A stretch of 60,447 nucleotides of DNA from an uncultured Prevotellaceae bacterium (GCA_902792685.1 CADBAP010000002.1:1-60447); one strand, 5' to 3'; counted from the stretch's first letter, positions 51,382 to 60,429 are shown. Numbers and translations are program-made. The notes: generated by a model not told the origin, from the letters alone.

Positions 51382-52572
51382 ATGGCACAGTTATCAAATC
51401 GTTTGAACAGGTTAGCGCCGTCTGCTACACTGGCAATGTCACAGAAGAGTAGTGAAATGACGGCACAGGGTATTGATGTAATCAACATGAGCGTCGGAGA
51501 ACCCGACTTCAACACTCCCGACCATATCAAACAGGCTGCGAAGTTGGCAATTGAGGAGAACTACTCCAGGTATTCACCTGTTCCCGGTTATGCTGTGCTG
51601 CGTCAGGCTATCGCCCGCAAGTTGGAACGTGAAAACCACCTGCACTATCAGCCCAGCGAGATTTTGGTATCCAACGGTGCCAAGCAGAGTGTCTGCAACA
51701 CTATCATGGCATTGGTTGATGATGGTGAAGAGGTCATTATCCCTGCTCCCTACTGGGTGAGCTATCCGCAAATGGTGAAGTTGGCTGGCGGAAATCCTGT
51801 GATTGTAAATGCCGGCTTTGACCAGAACTTCAAGATGACTCCCGAACAGCTCGAAGCAGCTATCACGCCGAAGACCCGTATGCTGATACTCTGTTCGCCG
51901 AGCAACCCTACCGGTAGCGTGTATTCCAAGGAAGAGTTAGCTGGTTTGGCAGAAGTCATCCTGCGCCACGACCTTTTTGTACTTGCAGATGAAATCTACG
52001 AGCACATTAATTATATCGGACATCATGAGAGCATTGCCCAGTTCCCAGGAATGAAGGAACGCGCCATCATTGTCAACGGTGTATCAAAGGCATACGCGAT
52101 GACTGGCTGGCGTATTGGATACATTGCTGCACCAGAATGGATTGTCAAGGGCTGCAACAAACTGCAAGGACAATATACCAGCGGCCCGTGCTCTGTCAGC
52201 CAGAAAGCTGCCGAGGCTGCATACAACCTCCCACAAGACTGCGTAGAAGAGATGCGTCAGGCCTTTGAGCGTCGCCGCGATCTGATTGTTGAACTTGCCA
52301 AAGACATTCCCGGACTGGAAGTGAATGTTCCGCAAGGAGCCTTCTACCTGTTCCCGAAGTGCAGCAGCTTCTACGGAAAGAGCGATGGTGAATGTACTAT
52401 CAACAATTCCAACGATCTTGCAATGTACTTGTTGGAAAAAGGACATGTAGCCACCGTTGGTGGTGATGCCTTCGGTGATCCGGAGTGTTTCCGCATGAGT
52501 TATGCCACCAGCGATGACAATATCCGGGAGGCGATGCGCAGAATCAAGGAAGTGCTGGGACAGCTGAAATAA
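51382..52572 (+). CDS. aspC: Aspartate aminotransferase (class I/II, PLP-dependent)
   Basis: 396 aa. Fold-type I aminotransferase close to the bacterial Ib AspAT: INMSVGEPDFNTPDHI, YSPVPGYAVLRQAIARK, the PLP pocket CSPSNPTGSVYSKEEL and ADEIYEHI, lysine K236 in NGVSKAYAMTGWRIGY that binds PLP, and the substrate-carboxylate arginine in ECFRMSYATS. It interconverts aspartate and oxaloacetate with glutamate. A promoter box TACTTTTG (51349-51356) lies just upstream. Confidence 0.92.
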   Translation: MAQLSNRLNRLAPSATLAMSQKSSEMTAQGIDVINMSVGEPDFNTPDHIKQAAKLAIEENYSRYSPVPGYAVLRQAIARKLERENHLHYQPSEILVSNGAKQSVCNTIMALVDDGEEVIIPAPYWVSYPQMVKLAGGNPVIVNAGFDQNFKMTPEQLEAAITPKTRMLILCSPSNPTGSVYSKEELAGLAEVILRHDLFVLADEIYEHINYIGHHESIAQFPGMKERAIIVNGVSKAYAMTGWRIGYIAAPEWIVKGCNKLQGQYTSGPCSVSQKAAEAAYNLPQDCVEEMRQAFERRRDLIVELAKDIPGLEVNVPQGAFYLFPKCSSFYGKSDGECTINNSNDLAMYLLEKGHVATVGGDAFGDPECFRMSYATSDDNIREAMRRIKEVLGQLK

Positions 52573-52691
52573 ATTCCAAGAAAACGCATAATAAATCACT
52601 TTGGAAGACGTTTATCAATCATCAAACGGGGATTTTACGAGAAATCTTCGTTAAAACTTCTTAAATAAGGTGGCGATTGACGATAAATTGC

Positions 52692-52699
52692 TATCTTTG
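52692..52699 (+). promoter_or_regulatory. Promoter of the exb-tonB operon
   Basis: TATCTTTG box 110 nt upstream of the exbB start, giving a long AT-rich leader. The -33 element is not obvious. Confidence 0.5.
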
Positions 52700-52808
52700 C
52701 GAGGATGATTCGAAACTACAGAACGTTCAATCAAAAATAAAACAACAAACAAGAAATACATACAAACAACTTATTTTTATTAATAACTAAAAATTAAATT
52801 TACAAATT

Positions 52809-53636
52809 ATGGCAACTACACAAAAAGCCACACCCAAAAAGCAAGGCTTCCAGGGTGTAAAGAATGCGATTATTATTCTTATCTTTGCGTTCATCGTAGC
52901 AGCACTGTTCTATGAGCTAGTACTTGGTAACGTAAACAACTTTACCGATGAAACACGCGAAGTACCCAAGCAGGGTAACATGCTCGGTACCATCTACAAA
53001 GGTGGATTCGTTGTGCCCATCATCTTCGGTCTGTTGTTCTCAGTTATCGCTCTCTCTGTTGAGCGTCTCATGGGTATCAGCGCATGCGCAGGTAAGGGTA
53101 ATGTAACCAAATTCGTTGAGAATATCAAGGCTGCCATCAAGGCTGACGACTTTGCAAAAGCTCAGCAGCTTTGCGACAAGCAGGGTGGCTCTATCGGCAA
53201 CGTTGTTGGTGCTTCTCTGAAAGCCTATAAGGAAATGGATGCCGCTACTGGCATGAAGAAGAAGGAGAAAATTGCTCGTATCCAGCAGGCACACGAGGAA
53301 GCTACTCAGCTTGAGATGCCTACGATGACGATGAACCTCCCGATTATTGCTACAATCGTTACCCTCGGTACCTTGACCGCTCTGTTCGGAACTGTGCTTG
53401 GTATGATCCGTTCATTCGCTGCCTTGGCTTCTGACGGTGGTGCTGACTCTTCAGCTCTTTCTACTGGTATTTCTGAGGCACTTGTCAACACTGCATCTGG
53501 TATCGCTACATCATGGGTAGCTGTAGTTGCTTACAACTACTTCACCAACAGAATCGACAAGTTGACATACGCCATTGACGAGATTGGTTACACTATCGCT
53601 CAGACATACGAGGTCAAGCACGCAGACGAGGCTTAA
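52809..53636 (+). CDS. exbB: MotA/TolQ/ExbB proton channel protein
   Basis: 275 aa. Three membrane helices: one near the N-terminus (IIILIFAFIVAALFY), one around 60-80 (IIFGLLFSVIALSVERLMG), and the late pair (IIATIVTLGTLTALFGTVLGMI and NTASGIATSWVAVVAYNYF) typical of ExbB/TolQ. With the ExbD proteins it uses the proton gradient to energise TonB. It is first of a six-gene run and a Bacteroidota-type, longer ExbB. Confidence 0.9.
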   Translation: MATTQKATPKKQGFQGVKNAIIILIFAFIVAALFYELVLGNVNNFTDETREVPKQGNMLGTIYKGGFVVPIIFGLLFSVIALSVERLMGISACAGKGNVTKFVENIKAAIKADDFAKAQQLCDKQGGSIGNVVGASLKAYKEMDAATGMKKKEKIARIQQAHEEATQLEMPTMTMNLPIIATIVTLGTLTALFGTVLGMIRSFAALASDGGADSSALSTGISEALVNTASGIATSWVAVVAYNYFTNRIDKLTYAIDEIGYTIAQTYEVKHADEA

Positions 53637-53667
53637 TTTTTGCTAACCCTTTAAAAATTATTCAGTT

Positions 53668-54312
53668 ATGGGTAAGTTAAAAATTAAGAAATCGGACGTC
53701 TGGATTGACATGACACCGATGTCGGACGTCATGGTGCTCTTGCTTACCTTCTTCATGCTCACTTCTACATTCGTGAAGAACGAGCCTGTGAAGGTTATCG
53801 CACCTAAGTCTATATCGGAGATTGCCATTCCGGAGCAGATGCTGCTCACTGTACACGTTGACAGTGTCGGGCACGTCTTCATGACGACATCCGACCAGAA
53901 GGTACAGTTGAAGGCTCTGCAAACAATGATAGGAAACTATAGTGGTATCAAGCTCACAGGTGAGCAGATGCAGAAGTTCAAGATCGACCCTATGTGGGGT
54001 ATGCCAATGAGCAAGCTGAGCGCCTACCTGAGTCTTGACCAGGACAAGATGCCTGAAGCTCTCAAGAAGAGTACAGGTATTCCTACCGACAGTACCACTA
54101 CAGGTGATAAGACTAGCGAATTCCAGGAGTGGATCAGAGCATGTAAGGACGCATACGATGAGATTGGCTCAGAAGATGGTATGAAGATCGCCATCAAGTG
54201 TGCTGCCGACGCTCCCTATAAGAATGTGAAGAAAGTCATTTCTGAGCTTCAGGACCTGGATGAAAGCCGTTATTATCTGATTACGAACCTCAAGAAGAAT
54301 AAGGAGGACTAA
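53668..54312 (+). CDS. exbD: ExbD/TolR biopolymer transport protein (first copy)
   Basis: 214 aa. N-terminal basic segment, then the membrane helix with the conserved aspartate: WIDMTPMSDVMVLLLTFFMLTS, where the second Asp corresponds to the proton-carrying residue of ExbD. The periplasmic part is larger than in E. coli ExbD (141 aa). It is followed after 2 nt by a second ExbD gene, a common Bacteroidota arrangement. Confidence 0.9.
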   Translation: MGKLKIKKSDVWIDMTPMSDVMVLLLTFFMLTSTFVKNEPVKVIAPKSISEIAIPEQMLLTVHVDSVGHVFMTTSDQKVQLKALQTMIGNYSGIKLTGEQMQKFKIDPMWGMPMSKLSAYLSLDQDKMPEALKKSTGIPTDSTTTGDKTSEFQEWIRACKDAYDEIGSEDGMKIAIKCAADAPYKNVKKVISELQDLDESRYYLITNLKKNKED

Positions 54313-54314
54313 GC

Positions 54315-54956
54315 ATGGCAAAGAAAAGCACTAGCAAACAGAAAAAGATGCAGACCCGCGTAGACTTTACGCCTATGGTGGATATGATGATGCTTCTTAT
54401 TACCTTCTTCATGCTCTGTACCTCATTGTCTAAACCACAGTCTATGGAGTTGGCGATGCCAAGTAAGGACTCTGAAAATGTGGATCAGAAAGACCGTCAG
54501 GATGCCAAGGAGTCAAGCTCTATGACCCTGTACGTTCTTGCTAACGACAAAATTTTCCACATGGACGGTATCCCCGACTATAACGATCCTTCCAAGCTGA
54601 TTGAAACCAGTTGGGGTAAGGATGGTCTCCGCAAGGTACTCCAGATGTATGACGAAGGTCAGGTTTTAAAGATGATGAAAGAAAAAGCAGCTCTTGACCA
54701 GAAGAAAGCTGAGAACAGCGCTGCCGTTCCCGACAGTACCTACAAGAATGAGCTGAAAGCCATCAAGTCTGGTAAACTGAAGGATGGAACCGTCCAGCCT
54801 TTGACCATCATCATCAAGGTTTCAGACAAAGCGTCCTACTCGAATCTGATTGATGTTCTTGATGAAATGCAGATTTGCTGCATTGGAACATATATGCTTG
54901 ATAACATCAAACCCGACGATGAGAAACTTCTCAAAGCCAAGGGTGTAGCCTATTAA
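54315..54956 (+). CDS. exbD: ExbD/TolR biopolymer transport protein (second copy)
   Basis: 213 aa. Helix VDFTPMVDMMMLLITFFMLCTS carries the ExbD aspartate, followed by a periplasmic domain. It differs clearly from the first copy outside the helix, so the two may form a hetero-oligomer rather than being redundant. tonB follows after 30 nt. Confidence 0.9.
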   Translation: MAKKSTSKQKKMQTRVDFTPMVDMMMLLITFFMLCTSLSKPQSMELAMPSKDSENVDQKDRQDAKESSSMTLYVLANDKIFHMDGIPDYNDPSKLIETSWGKDGLRKVLQMYDEGQVLKMMKEKAALDQKKAENSAAVPDSTYKNELKAIKSGKLKDGTVQPLTIIIKVSDKASYSNLIDVLDEMQICCIGTYMLDNIKPDDEKLLKAKGVAY

Positions 54957-54986
54957 GCAAGTTATTAACAATTAAAATGTAAGATT

Positions 54987-55838
54987 ATGTCAAAAATTGA
55001 TTTGATATCCGGCAAATGGAGCGATCTTGTTTTCGATAGCCGAAACAAGGCATACGGAGCTTATGCCATTCGACAGCAGACAGGAAAGCGTAACGTTTGG
55101 TCAATGCTTGCAGTATTGTTGTTAGGTGTTCTGATGTACGGCGGTCTCCAACTCAAGAATAAGATCGATGCTGACAGAGAGGCAAGATTGCGCCAAGAGC
55201 AAGCTGCCGAGCTTTCAGCACTCGAAGCTGAAGCAGAGAAGAAGAAGGACGAGCCGAAGGTAGAACGCCAGGAAATCATCCAGGAAAAGAAAGAAGTCAT
55301 CGAAGAGGTGAAGTCTTCTACAGCTTTCCAGGTTCCTGAGATCAAGAAAGACGACCAGGTGAAGAACCAGGTTGTTTCTCAGGACGAGGTGATGGAGAAG
55401 AAAGAAGCCATCGGTTCTTTCAACGTGGAAGGAAACAGCGACAAGGGTGCAACATTGAAAGTTGAGCAGCAGCTGAAGGAAGAAAAGGTTGAAGAGAAAC
55501 CCAAAGAAGACCTTTCTCGTAAAGTCTTCGACGTGGTGGAGAAGATGCCTTCTTATCCTGGCGGTAACGGTGCTCTGCAGAAGTGGCTCGCATCCAACAT
55601 CACCTACCCTGCTGCAGCAGCAGAGAACGGTGTTGAAGGTCGTGTCATCGTAGCCTTCGTCGTTGAGCCAGACGGTAGTGTTTCTGACGTCAGAATTGCA
55701 CGTGGTGTTGACCCGTCACTCGACCGTGAGGCTCTCAGCGTTGTAAAGCGTATGCCGAAATGGATTCCTGGTATGCAGAACGGTTCACCCGTACGTGTAA
55801 AGTTCAATGTACCAGTAACATTCAAACTGCAAAAGTAA
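54987..55838 (+). CDS. tonB: Energy transducer TonB
   Basis: 283 aa. Cytoplasmic N-terminus, a membrane helix (37-56, VWSMLAVLLLGVLMYGGLQL), a Glu/Lys-rich periplasmic spacer (about 60-185), and the C-terminal TonB domain (about 190-283) with PSYPGGNGALQKWLASNITY, EGRVIVAFVVEPDGSV and MPKWIPGMQNGSPVRVKFNV. It transmits energy from ExbB/ExbD to TonB-dependent outer-membrane transporters such as SusC-type pumps. The spacer is acidic/basic rather than proline-rich. Confidence 0.92.
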   Translation: MSKIDLISGKWSDLVFDSRNKAYGAYAIRQQTGKRNVWSMLAVLLLGVLMYGGLQLKNKIDADREARLRQEQAAELSALEAEAEKKKDEPKVERQEIIQEKKEVIEEVKSSTAFQVPEIKKDDQVKNQVVSQDEVMEKKEAIGSFNVEGNSDKGATLKVEQQLKEEKVEEKPKEDLSRKVFDVVEKMPSYPGGNGALQKWLASNITYPAAAAENGVEGRVIVAFVVEPDGSVSDVRIARGVDPSLDREALSVVKRMPKWIPGMQNGSPVRVKFNVPVTFKLQK

Positions 55839-55839
55839 C

Positions 55840-56781
55840 ATGAAGAAACTCATATCTTACTTGATAGTAGGATTAACATTTACTGCCACTCTTTGTACCT
55901 CGTGTACAGAGAGTGGCTCTAACTATGCAAAGGGAAATGCCAAATATGCCTGCGACGAAAGCTTCCGTCCTGTGATAGAAGAGGAACTTGACGTTTTCTC
56001 ACACCGCTATCCCGAAGCAAAGTTAGACACCATCTATACCAATGAGACCGATGCCATGAAGATGCTCATGGATGGCGAGGTATATATGGTTATCACATCA
56101 CGTAATTTCACGCCTCAAGAACGCGAATATCTTGAAGCAAAGGGCACCAACCCCGGCGCCTTCAAGTTCGGTTACGATGGTCTCACCCTCATACAGAACA
56201 CCCACAACACTGATTCATGCATCAGTGTCAACGACATAAAGCGCATCCTGCTCGGCGAAGTCAGCAACTGGAGCGACATCTATCCCGGTTCGAAACTCGG
56301 AAAGATACACCTCGTGTTCGACAATACGAAGGCCAGCACCGTGCATTTTGCCGAAGACAGCATCCTCGGCGGAAAAGCTATCAGCAAGGAGAATGCTACA
56401 GCAGTGAAGACACCTGCCGACGTAGTCAACTACGTACAGAACAACAAAGATGCCATCGGCATCATCGGCAGCAACTGGCTGAACGACAAGCGCGACAGCA
56501 CCAACCTCACCTTTAAGAAAGAGGTACGCCCGATGTATGTCTCCTCTGCACAGAAAGCCAATATTACCAATAGCTACCAGCCGTTCCAGTACTACTTCTA
56601 CTCTGGCGACTATCCACTGGTGCGCACGGCCTACGTGCTGCTCAGCGACCCGCGCCGCGGCGTAGCAACAACCTTCAAGAACTTCATCATCTCCCAAAAC
56701 CAGGGACAGCTCATCGTCCTCAAGGCCGGCCTGCTGCCTGCATACGGTGAAATCACCTTACGAGAGGTGCATGTGAAATAG
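55840..56781 (+). CDS. PstS-like phosphate/substrate-binding lipoprotein
   Basis: 313 aa. Lipobox TLCTSC with the lipidated Cys at 22. PBP-like domain of the PstS type: ITSRNFTPQERE, FGYDGLTLIQNTHNTDSCISV, LGEVSNWSDIYPGSKL, DAIGIIGSNWLND and YVLLSDPRRGVATTFKNFI. It starts 2 nt after tonB, a linkage conserved in many Bacteroidota where no pst permease is nearby. Its role with TonB is therefore unclear and may not be phosphate uptake. Confidence 0.85.
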   Translation: MKKLISYLIVGLTFTATLCTSCTESGSNYAKGNAKYACDESFRPVIEEELDVFSHRYPEAKLDTIYTNETDAMKMLMDGEVYMVITSRNFTPQEREYLEAKGTNPGAFKFGYDGLTLIQNTHNTDSCISVNDIKRILLGEVSNWSDIYPGSKLGKIHLVFDNTKASTVHFAEDSILGGKAISKENATAVKTPADVVNYVQNNKDAIGIIGSNWLNDKRDSTNLTFKKEVRPMYVSSAQKANITNSYQPFQYYFYSGDYPLVRTAYVLLSDPRRGVATTFKNFIISQNQGQLIVLKAGLLPAYGEITLREVHVK

Positions 56782-56844
56782 AACCCCACCCTACCCAATT
56801 TTACTTTTTGACGGTTGGTACGTCAAAGGGGAAAAAGCAGAAAT

Positions 56845-56900
56845 CGTCATAACGAAATTACAACATATCGACAAAACGTCATAACGACATATCGAATAAA
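56845..56900 (+). repeat. 8-nt CGACATAT-family repeat before the TPR gene
   Basis: Seven 8-nt units including CGTCATAA (twice), CGACATAT, CGACAAAA and CGAATAAA. It ends 23 nt before the ATG at 56924. Same unit family as at 31445-31484. Confidence 0.75.
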
Positions 56901-56923
56901 CAAGAAATTAAAAATTCAACATT

Positions 56924-58348
56924 ATGAAAACGATTAAATATTTATTCATTGGAGCACTGATGTTATCAGTCGCAGCTCCTGCAATGGCCCAGTCTGAAGC
57001 AGACGAGGCTGTGAAGAATGCAACAAACATCATCAAGTCTAACGCACCCGATAAAGACAAGCAGGTGACAGCTATTGCCAAAGGATTCAAGAAAGATCCC
57101 AAGACACTGACTGCTATTGGTCGTGCTTACTTCAATGCCGGCAACAAGGAAAAGGCATTGGAATATGCGAATATGGCTGTTGCGGGCAAGAACAAGAACT
57201 ACGGTGAGGCCTACATCCTCATGGGTGACGTTGCAACTTTGAACGACAACCCTGGTGAGGCAGCTAACTGCTACCAGCAGGCGATGTATTTCGACAAGAC
57301 CAATCCAGAAGGCTACCGCCGCTATGCCTATATCATGTCTAAGGTAAGCCCGAAGGAGTCAGCCAATGCACTGGAGCAGCTGCGCCAGGCCGTTCCCGAC
57401 TATCCCGTTGACATCATCGCTGCCGAAATCTACGACAATGCAGGTGATAAGAAGAATGCCATCGCCTACTATGAGAAGGTTGACCGCAACAAGATGAAAG
57501 ACAACCAGTTTGTCAACTACCTGACCTGTCTGTTCTTCACCCAGAACTACGACAAGCTTATTGAGCATGGCGAATGGGGTGTAACGAAGTTCCCGGCAGC
57601 TCCGGCTATTCCACGTCTCACCTTCTATAGTTACACAGAGAAGAAGAACTATCCGAAGGCAATGGAGTTCGCCAACAAACTGTTCAACATCTCTGACTCA
57701 GTGAAGATTCTGCCTTACGACCTCCAGTACTATGGTCACGCAGCAATGGGTAACAAGGATTATGCAAAGGCTATCGAGATTTTCAACAAGCTGGCTGAGC
57801 ATCCAGATGCCAACAAAGGTGCTAAGCTCGATGCTTTGAAGAACATTGCTGACACCTATGGTGAGCAGGAGAACTATACCGCAGCTATCGATGCTTGGAA
57901 GAAGTACCTCAACGTAGCAGGCGACGAGGCATCAGCTATCGATATCGCCAGTCTGGGTTCTGCATACATGTACTATTCACAGACGCTCAGCGGCGACGCA
58001 AAGACCAACGCACTGAAGGAAAGCGACAAGGTTTTCGCTGACCTCGCTGCCAAGAAACCCAAGGCTGCAGAATTTGCTTACTTCCAGCGTGCCCGCATCG
58101 CTGGTCAGCTCGACCCAACGAGTCAGCAGGGTTTAGCAAAGCCTTTCTATGACAAGGTGATTGAACTGGTAACAGCCAATTCGAACTACGACCCCACCTC
58201 CAAGGGCCGTCTGATCCAGGCTTACCACTACAATATGTCGTATGCCTTGATTATCCAGAAGGATTCTGCAACAGCAAAGAGCTACGCTGCTAAGATTCTG
58301 GCCATCGACCCAGACTTCGAGCCAGCAAAACAAGTAAGTAATATGTAA
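56924..58348 (+). CDS. Exported tetratricopeptide-repeat protein
   Basis: 474 aa. Signal peptide (core YLFIGALMLSVAAPAMAQ). The rest is helical TPR: FNAGNKEKALEYANMAV, YILMGDVATLNDNPGEAANCYQQAM, NAGDKKNAIAYYEKV, AAMGNKDYAKAIEIFNKL, YGEQENYTAAIDAWKKYL. Expected in the periplasm as a scaffold. It closes the exb-tonB run, consistent with the conserved Bacteroidota grouping, and probably assists the TonB machinery or its substrates. Confidence 0.85.
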   Translation: MKTIKYLFIGALMLSVAAPAMAQSEADEAVKNATNIIKSNAPDKDKQVTAIAKGFKKDPKTLTAIGRAYFNAGNKEKALEYANMAVAGKNKNYGEAYILMGDVATLNDNPGEAANCYQQAMYFDKTNPEGYRRYAYIMSKVSPKESANALEQLRQAVPDYPVDIIAAEIYDNAGDKKNAIAYYEKVDRNKMKDNQFVNYLTCLFFTQNYDKLIEHGEWGVTKFPAAPAIPRLTFYSYTEKKNYPKAMEFANKLFNISDSVKILPYDLQYYGHAAMGNKDYAKAIEIFNKLAEHPDANKGAKLDALKNIADTYGEQENYTAAIDAWKKYLNVAGDEASAIDIASLGSAYMYYSQTLSGDAKTNALKESDKVFADLAAKKPKAAEFAYFQRARIAGQLDPTSQQGLAKPFYDKVIELVTANSNYDPTSKGRLIQAYHYNMSYALIIQKDSATAKSYAAKILAIDPDFEPAKQVSNM

Positions 58349-58350
58349 TC

Positions 58351-58417
58351 CTAGGAAAACCTAGGACCTCCAGGATATCCTAGGCCTTCCTAGAACCTCC
58401 TAGAACCTCCTAGAAAC
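58351..58417. repeat. 10-nt CTAGAACCTC tandem repeat
   Basis: Units CTAGGAAAAC, CTAGGACCTC, a 9-nt variant, CTAGGCCTTC, CTAGAACCTC (twice) and CTAGAAAC, between the TPR gene stop and the terminator. A 10-nt period, unlike the 7/8/12-nt repeats elsewhere. Confidence 0.75.
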
Positions 58418-58449
58418 AAAAAAGAGAGCCGCAAGCTCTCTTTTTTTTT
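58418..58449. terminator. Bidirectional terminator between the TPR gene and porT
   Basis: A-run plus GAGAGC, loop CGCAA, GCTCTC plus a nine-T run: a 12-bp stem usable on both strands between convergent genes. Confidence 0.9.
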
Positions 58450-58450
58450 A

Positions 58451-59197
58451 TTACTCGAAATAGAAAGTTAAAGCTATCATCCTGCTGTGTGCCTCCGTTA
58501 CAGAGTTCGTGTACATCAGCATATTCTTGTCACGAAGGCGGTCGGCATGTTTACTGTCCAAACAGTTCGTCAGGCCAAACATAAATTTCAGCTCCGGACG
58601 AAGTTTGAAAAACGGCAAGTAGAAGTCGCAGCCAACACCCACTTCTAAGAACGTGTCCATACCTTTCAGTTTCAGGAAGTCGTTGTCGCGCCCAGAAAGA
58701 TTCAGCATCGGATTCACGCCCATCATCAAATATGGACGATGATTATTGAATCGTGGCGCAGCAATAATCAAATCACATGCTGCAGAAATATATGCCGACT
58801 TCAACTCCTGATGCTGTTCGATAGGAGCACCCGTAGCATCCACATCGGAAAAGTTATGAAAGGTCAGATGGCGCGTACCAAAATACATCGCCGGAGCCAC
58901 ACGGAACTGGAAAGTCTGATTGATGCGGAACTCACCCAGCACACCCACTGTAAAACCAGCATCCCAACGGTCCTGATCACAGGTAACAATCTTCTCCACC
59001 GACGTCCCATCTTCATTCGTGATAATCTGAGGGCCACCATTGATAAACTCCAAGTCCTGTAAATGAGCACCCACCAACACACCGAAATGGAACTGTCGCA
59101 AGTCCGTATAAGGTCTGTTCTGCACCGTTCTGTCTTGTGCATGAGTCGTCATCACGCACGCACACGTACATATTATAATATATAAGAAACGTTTCAT
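58451..59197 (-). CDS. porT: PorT-family outer-membrane beta-barrel protein
   Basis: 248 aa. Signal peptide (core YIIICTCACVMTTHAQ), then amphipathic beta strands ending in IALTFYFE, an outer-membrane insertion-type C-terminus. RQFHFGVLVGAHLQDLEF, FKLRPELKFMFGLTNCLD and the final segment AHSRMIALTFYFE match the PorT/SprT group needed for type IX secretion and gliding. Together with gldH in this window it indicates type IX machinery in the organism, although a general PorT-like barrel cannot be ruled out. Confidence 0.8.
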   Translation of the reverse strand: MKRFLYIIICTCACVMTTHAQDRTVQNRPYTDLRQFHFGVLVGAHLQDLEFINGGPQIITNEDGTSVEKIVTCDQDRWDAGFTVGVLGEFRINQTFQFRVAPAMYFGTRHLTFHNFSDVDATGAPIEQHQELKSAYISAACDLIIAAPRFNNHRPYLMMGVNPMLNLSGRDNDFLKLKGMDTFLEVGVGCDFYLPFFKLRPELKFMFGLTNCLDSKHADRLRDKNMLMYTNSVTEAHSRMIALTFYFE

Positions 59198-59252
59198 CTA
59201 CATACAATAACGCTTTTTTTGCTGCATTATTGCATTTAGACAGAATTCAACT

Positions 59253-59300
59253 ATAACTCCCTCTTTAACTCCCTATTTTACTTCAAATTTAACTCCCGCT
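59253..59300. repeat. Four-unit 12-nt array (TTAACTCCCNNT)
   Basis: ATAACTCCCTCT, TTAACTCCCTAT, TTTACTTCAAAT, TTAACTCCCGCT. A diverged solo copy of the 12-nt array family seen near the S23 element. Confidence 0.7.
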
Positions 59301-59351
59301 TATGCCAACTAATTTCGAAATTGTATAAATAAAGAAAAAAAGAGGTCATCA

Positions 59352-59385
59352 TTTGTAGGTATTTCAAAATAAATATCTATCTTTG
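59352..59385 (+). promoter_or_regulatory. Ferredoxin promoter
   Basis: TATCTTTG at 59378-59385 with TTTG at 59352-59355 upstream; start codon 71 nt downstream. Confidence 0.6.
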
Positions 59386-59455
59386 CATCACTCAATAGTA
59401 GGTATCAACCTGCTTAAATTGACACATTAGTATTAACATTTAAAATAAAAACATT

Positions 59456-59623
59456 ATGGCTTACGTAATTAGCAACGACTGTATTGCATGTGGTACATGT
59501 ATTGACGAGTGTCCAGCTGGCGCAATCTCTGAGGGCGACATCTATTCTATCGATCCCGATGCATGCACAGAGTGCGGCACATGCGCTGATGTATGTCCCA
59601 ACGAAGCTATCAGCCTTCCTTAA
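59456..59623 (+). CDS. 2[4Fe-4S] ferredoxin
   Basis: 55 aa. Two CxxCxxCxxxC clusters, with cysteines at 9, 12, 15, 19 and 37, 40, 43, 47; the motifs are CIACGTCIDECP and CTECGTCADVCP. The clostridial-type dicluster ferredoxin carries low-potential electrons for anaerobic enzymes such as pyruvate:ferredoxin oxidoreductase. A good promoter lies upstream and a terminator 24 nt downstream, so it is a single-gene transcript. Confidence 0.95.
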   Translation: MAYVISNDCIACGTCIDECPAGAISEGDIYSIDPDACTECGTCADVCPNEAISLP

Positions 59624-59646
59624 GCACATACAGCAAACCAGACAAG

Positions 59647-59678
59647 CGGGCAAGTCTAACGACTTCGCCCGTTTTTTT
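59647..59678 (+). terminator. Ferredoxin terminator
   Basis: CGGGCAAGTC, loop TAAC, GACTTCGCCCG followed by seven T: a stem with one bulged base. Confidence 0.85.
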
Positions 59679-59767
59679 ATTTTTTGAGAATAAAGACCTT
59701 AAAGACTCTAAGGAGTTTAGGATGGAAATCCTTAAAAATGCTTAAAAACGCCAATGCTCGAAAAAAT

Positions 59768-59813
59768 AATTATGAATTATGAATTATGAATTATGAATTA
59801 TTCCGTACCTTTG
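59768..59813 (+). promoter_or_regulatory. rplS promoter with AATTATG repeat in the -33 region
   Basis: Four AATTATG units and one AATTATT (59768-59802) are followed immediately by the -7 box TACCTTTG at 59806-59813. The expected -33 position lies inside the repeat and has no TTTG. The rest of 59624-59898 holds the ferredoxin terminator and an 85-nt rplS leader with possible small hairpins. Confidence 0.7.
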
Positions 59814-59898
59814 CACCCACTTTCGTCGTAACCGCTGGCAGTGGAAGAGTCATTGGCCATGTTGCGTCGGACAACAACAACCCATAAATAATAAGAAA

Positions 59899-60288
59899 AT
59901 GGATTTAATTAAGATTGCTGAGCAGGCATTTGCCACCAATTCAGCAGACAAAGCCAAGGAAGCCGGCAAGAAGTTCGAGAGCTTCGGTCCTGGTGACACC
60001 ATCACTGTAGGTTACAAAATCATCGAGGGTAACAAAGAGCGTATCCAGTACTATCGTGGTGTCGTTATCAAGATTAACGGTCATGGCGACAAGAAGCGTT
60101 TCACCGTTCGCAAAATGTCTGGAACCATCGGTGTAGAGCGTATCTTCCCGATTGAGTCTCCGAACATCGACTCTATTGAAGTCAACAAGCGTGGCAAGGT
60201 ACGTCGCGCTAAGCTGTACTACCTGCGTAAGCTCACAGGTAAGGCTGCACGTATCAAGGAGAAGCGTTCACCAATCGTTGAGAAATAA
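59899..60288 (+). CDS. rplS: 50S ribosomal protein L19
   Basis: 129 aa. Typical L19: [51 protein letters not shown], and [20 protein letters not shown]. It sits at the interface of the ribosomal subunits. It is transcribed alone, with an AT-repeat promoter upstream and a terminator at 60312. Confidence 0.97.
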   Translation: MDLIKIAEQAFATNSADKAKEAGKKFESFGPGDTITVGYKIIEGNKERIQYYRGVVIKINGHGDKKRFTVRKMSGTIGVERIFPIESPNIDSIEVNKRGKVRRAKLYYLRKLTGKAARIKEKRSPIVEK

Positions 60289-60311
60289 TTCTCACAAGAA
60301 ACTGAAAGATC

Positions 60312-60344
60312 AAAGAGGTTCCAAACGTTGGAGCCTCTTTTTTT
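60312..60344 (+). terminator. rplS terminator
   Basis: AAAGAGGTTCCAA, loop ACG, TTGGAGCCTCTTT: a 13-bp stem with one GU pair, then T residues. Confidence 0.9.
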
Positions 60345-60393
60345 ATGTCATAATCAATACAACCATATCTTAGCCGAAAATTATCTTACCATC

Positions 60394-60429
60394 CTGCACC
60401 TAAGCTGATTATCAGCAACTTAGATGCAG
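60394..60429. repeat. Imperfect hairpin at the window end
   Basis: CTGCACCTAAGCTGA pairs with TCAG and CTTAGATGCAG, with a short bulge. The segment CTTAGATGCAG resembles the AGGATGC/AGGCTGC part of the promoter repeats at 733 and 47252, so another copy may start here. Confidence 0.45.
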
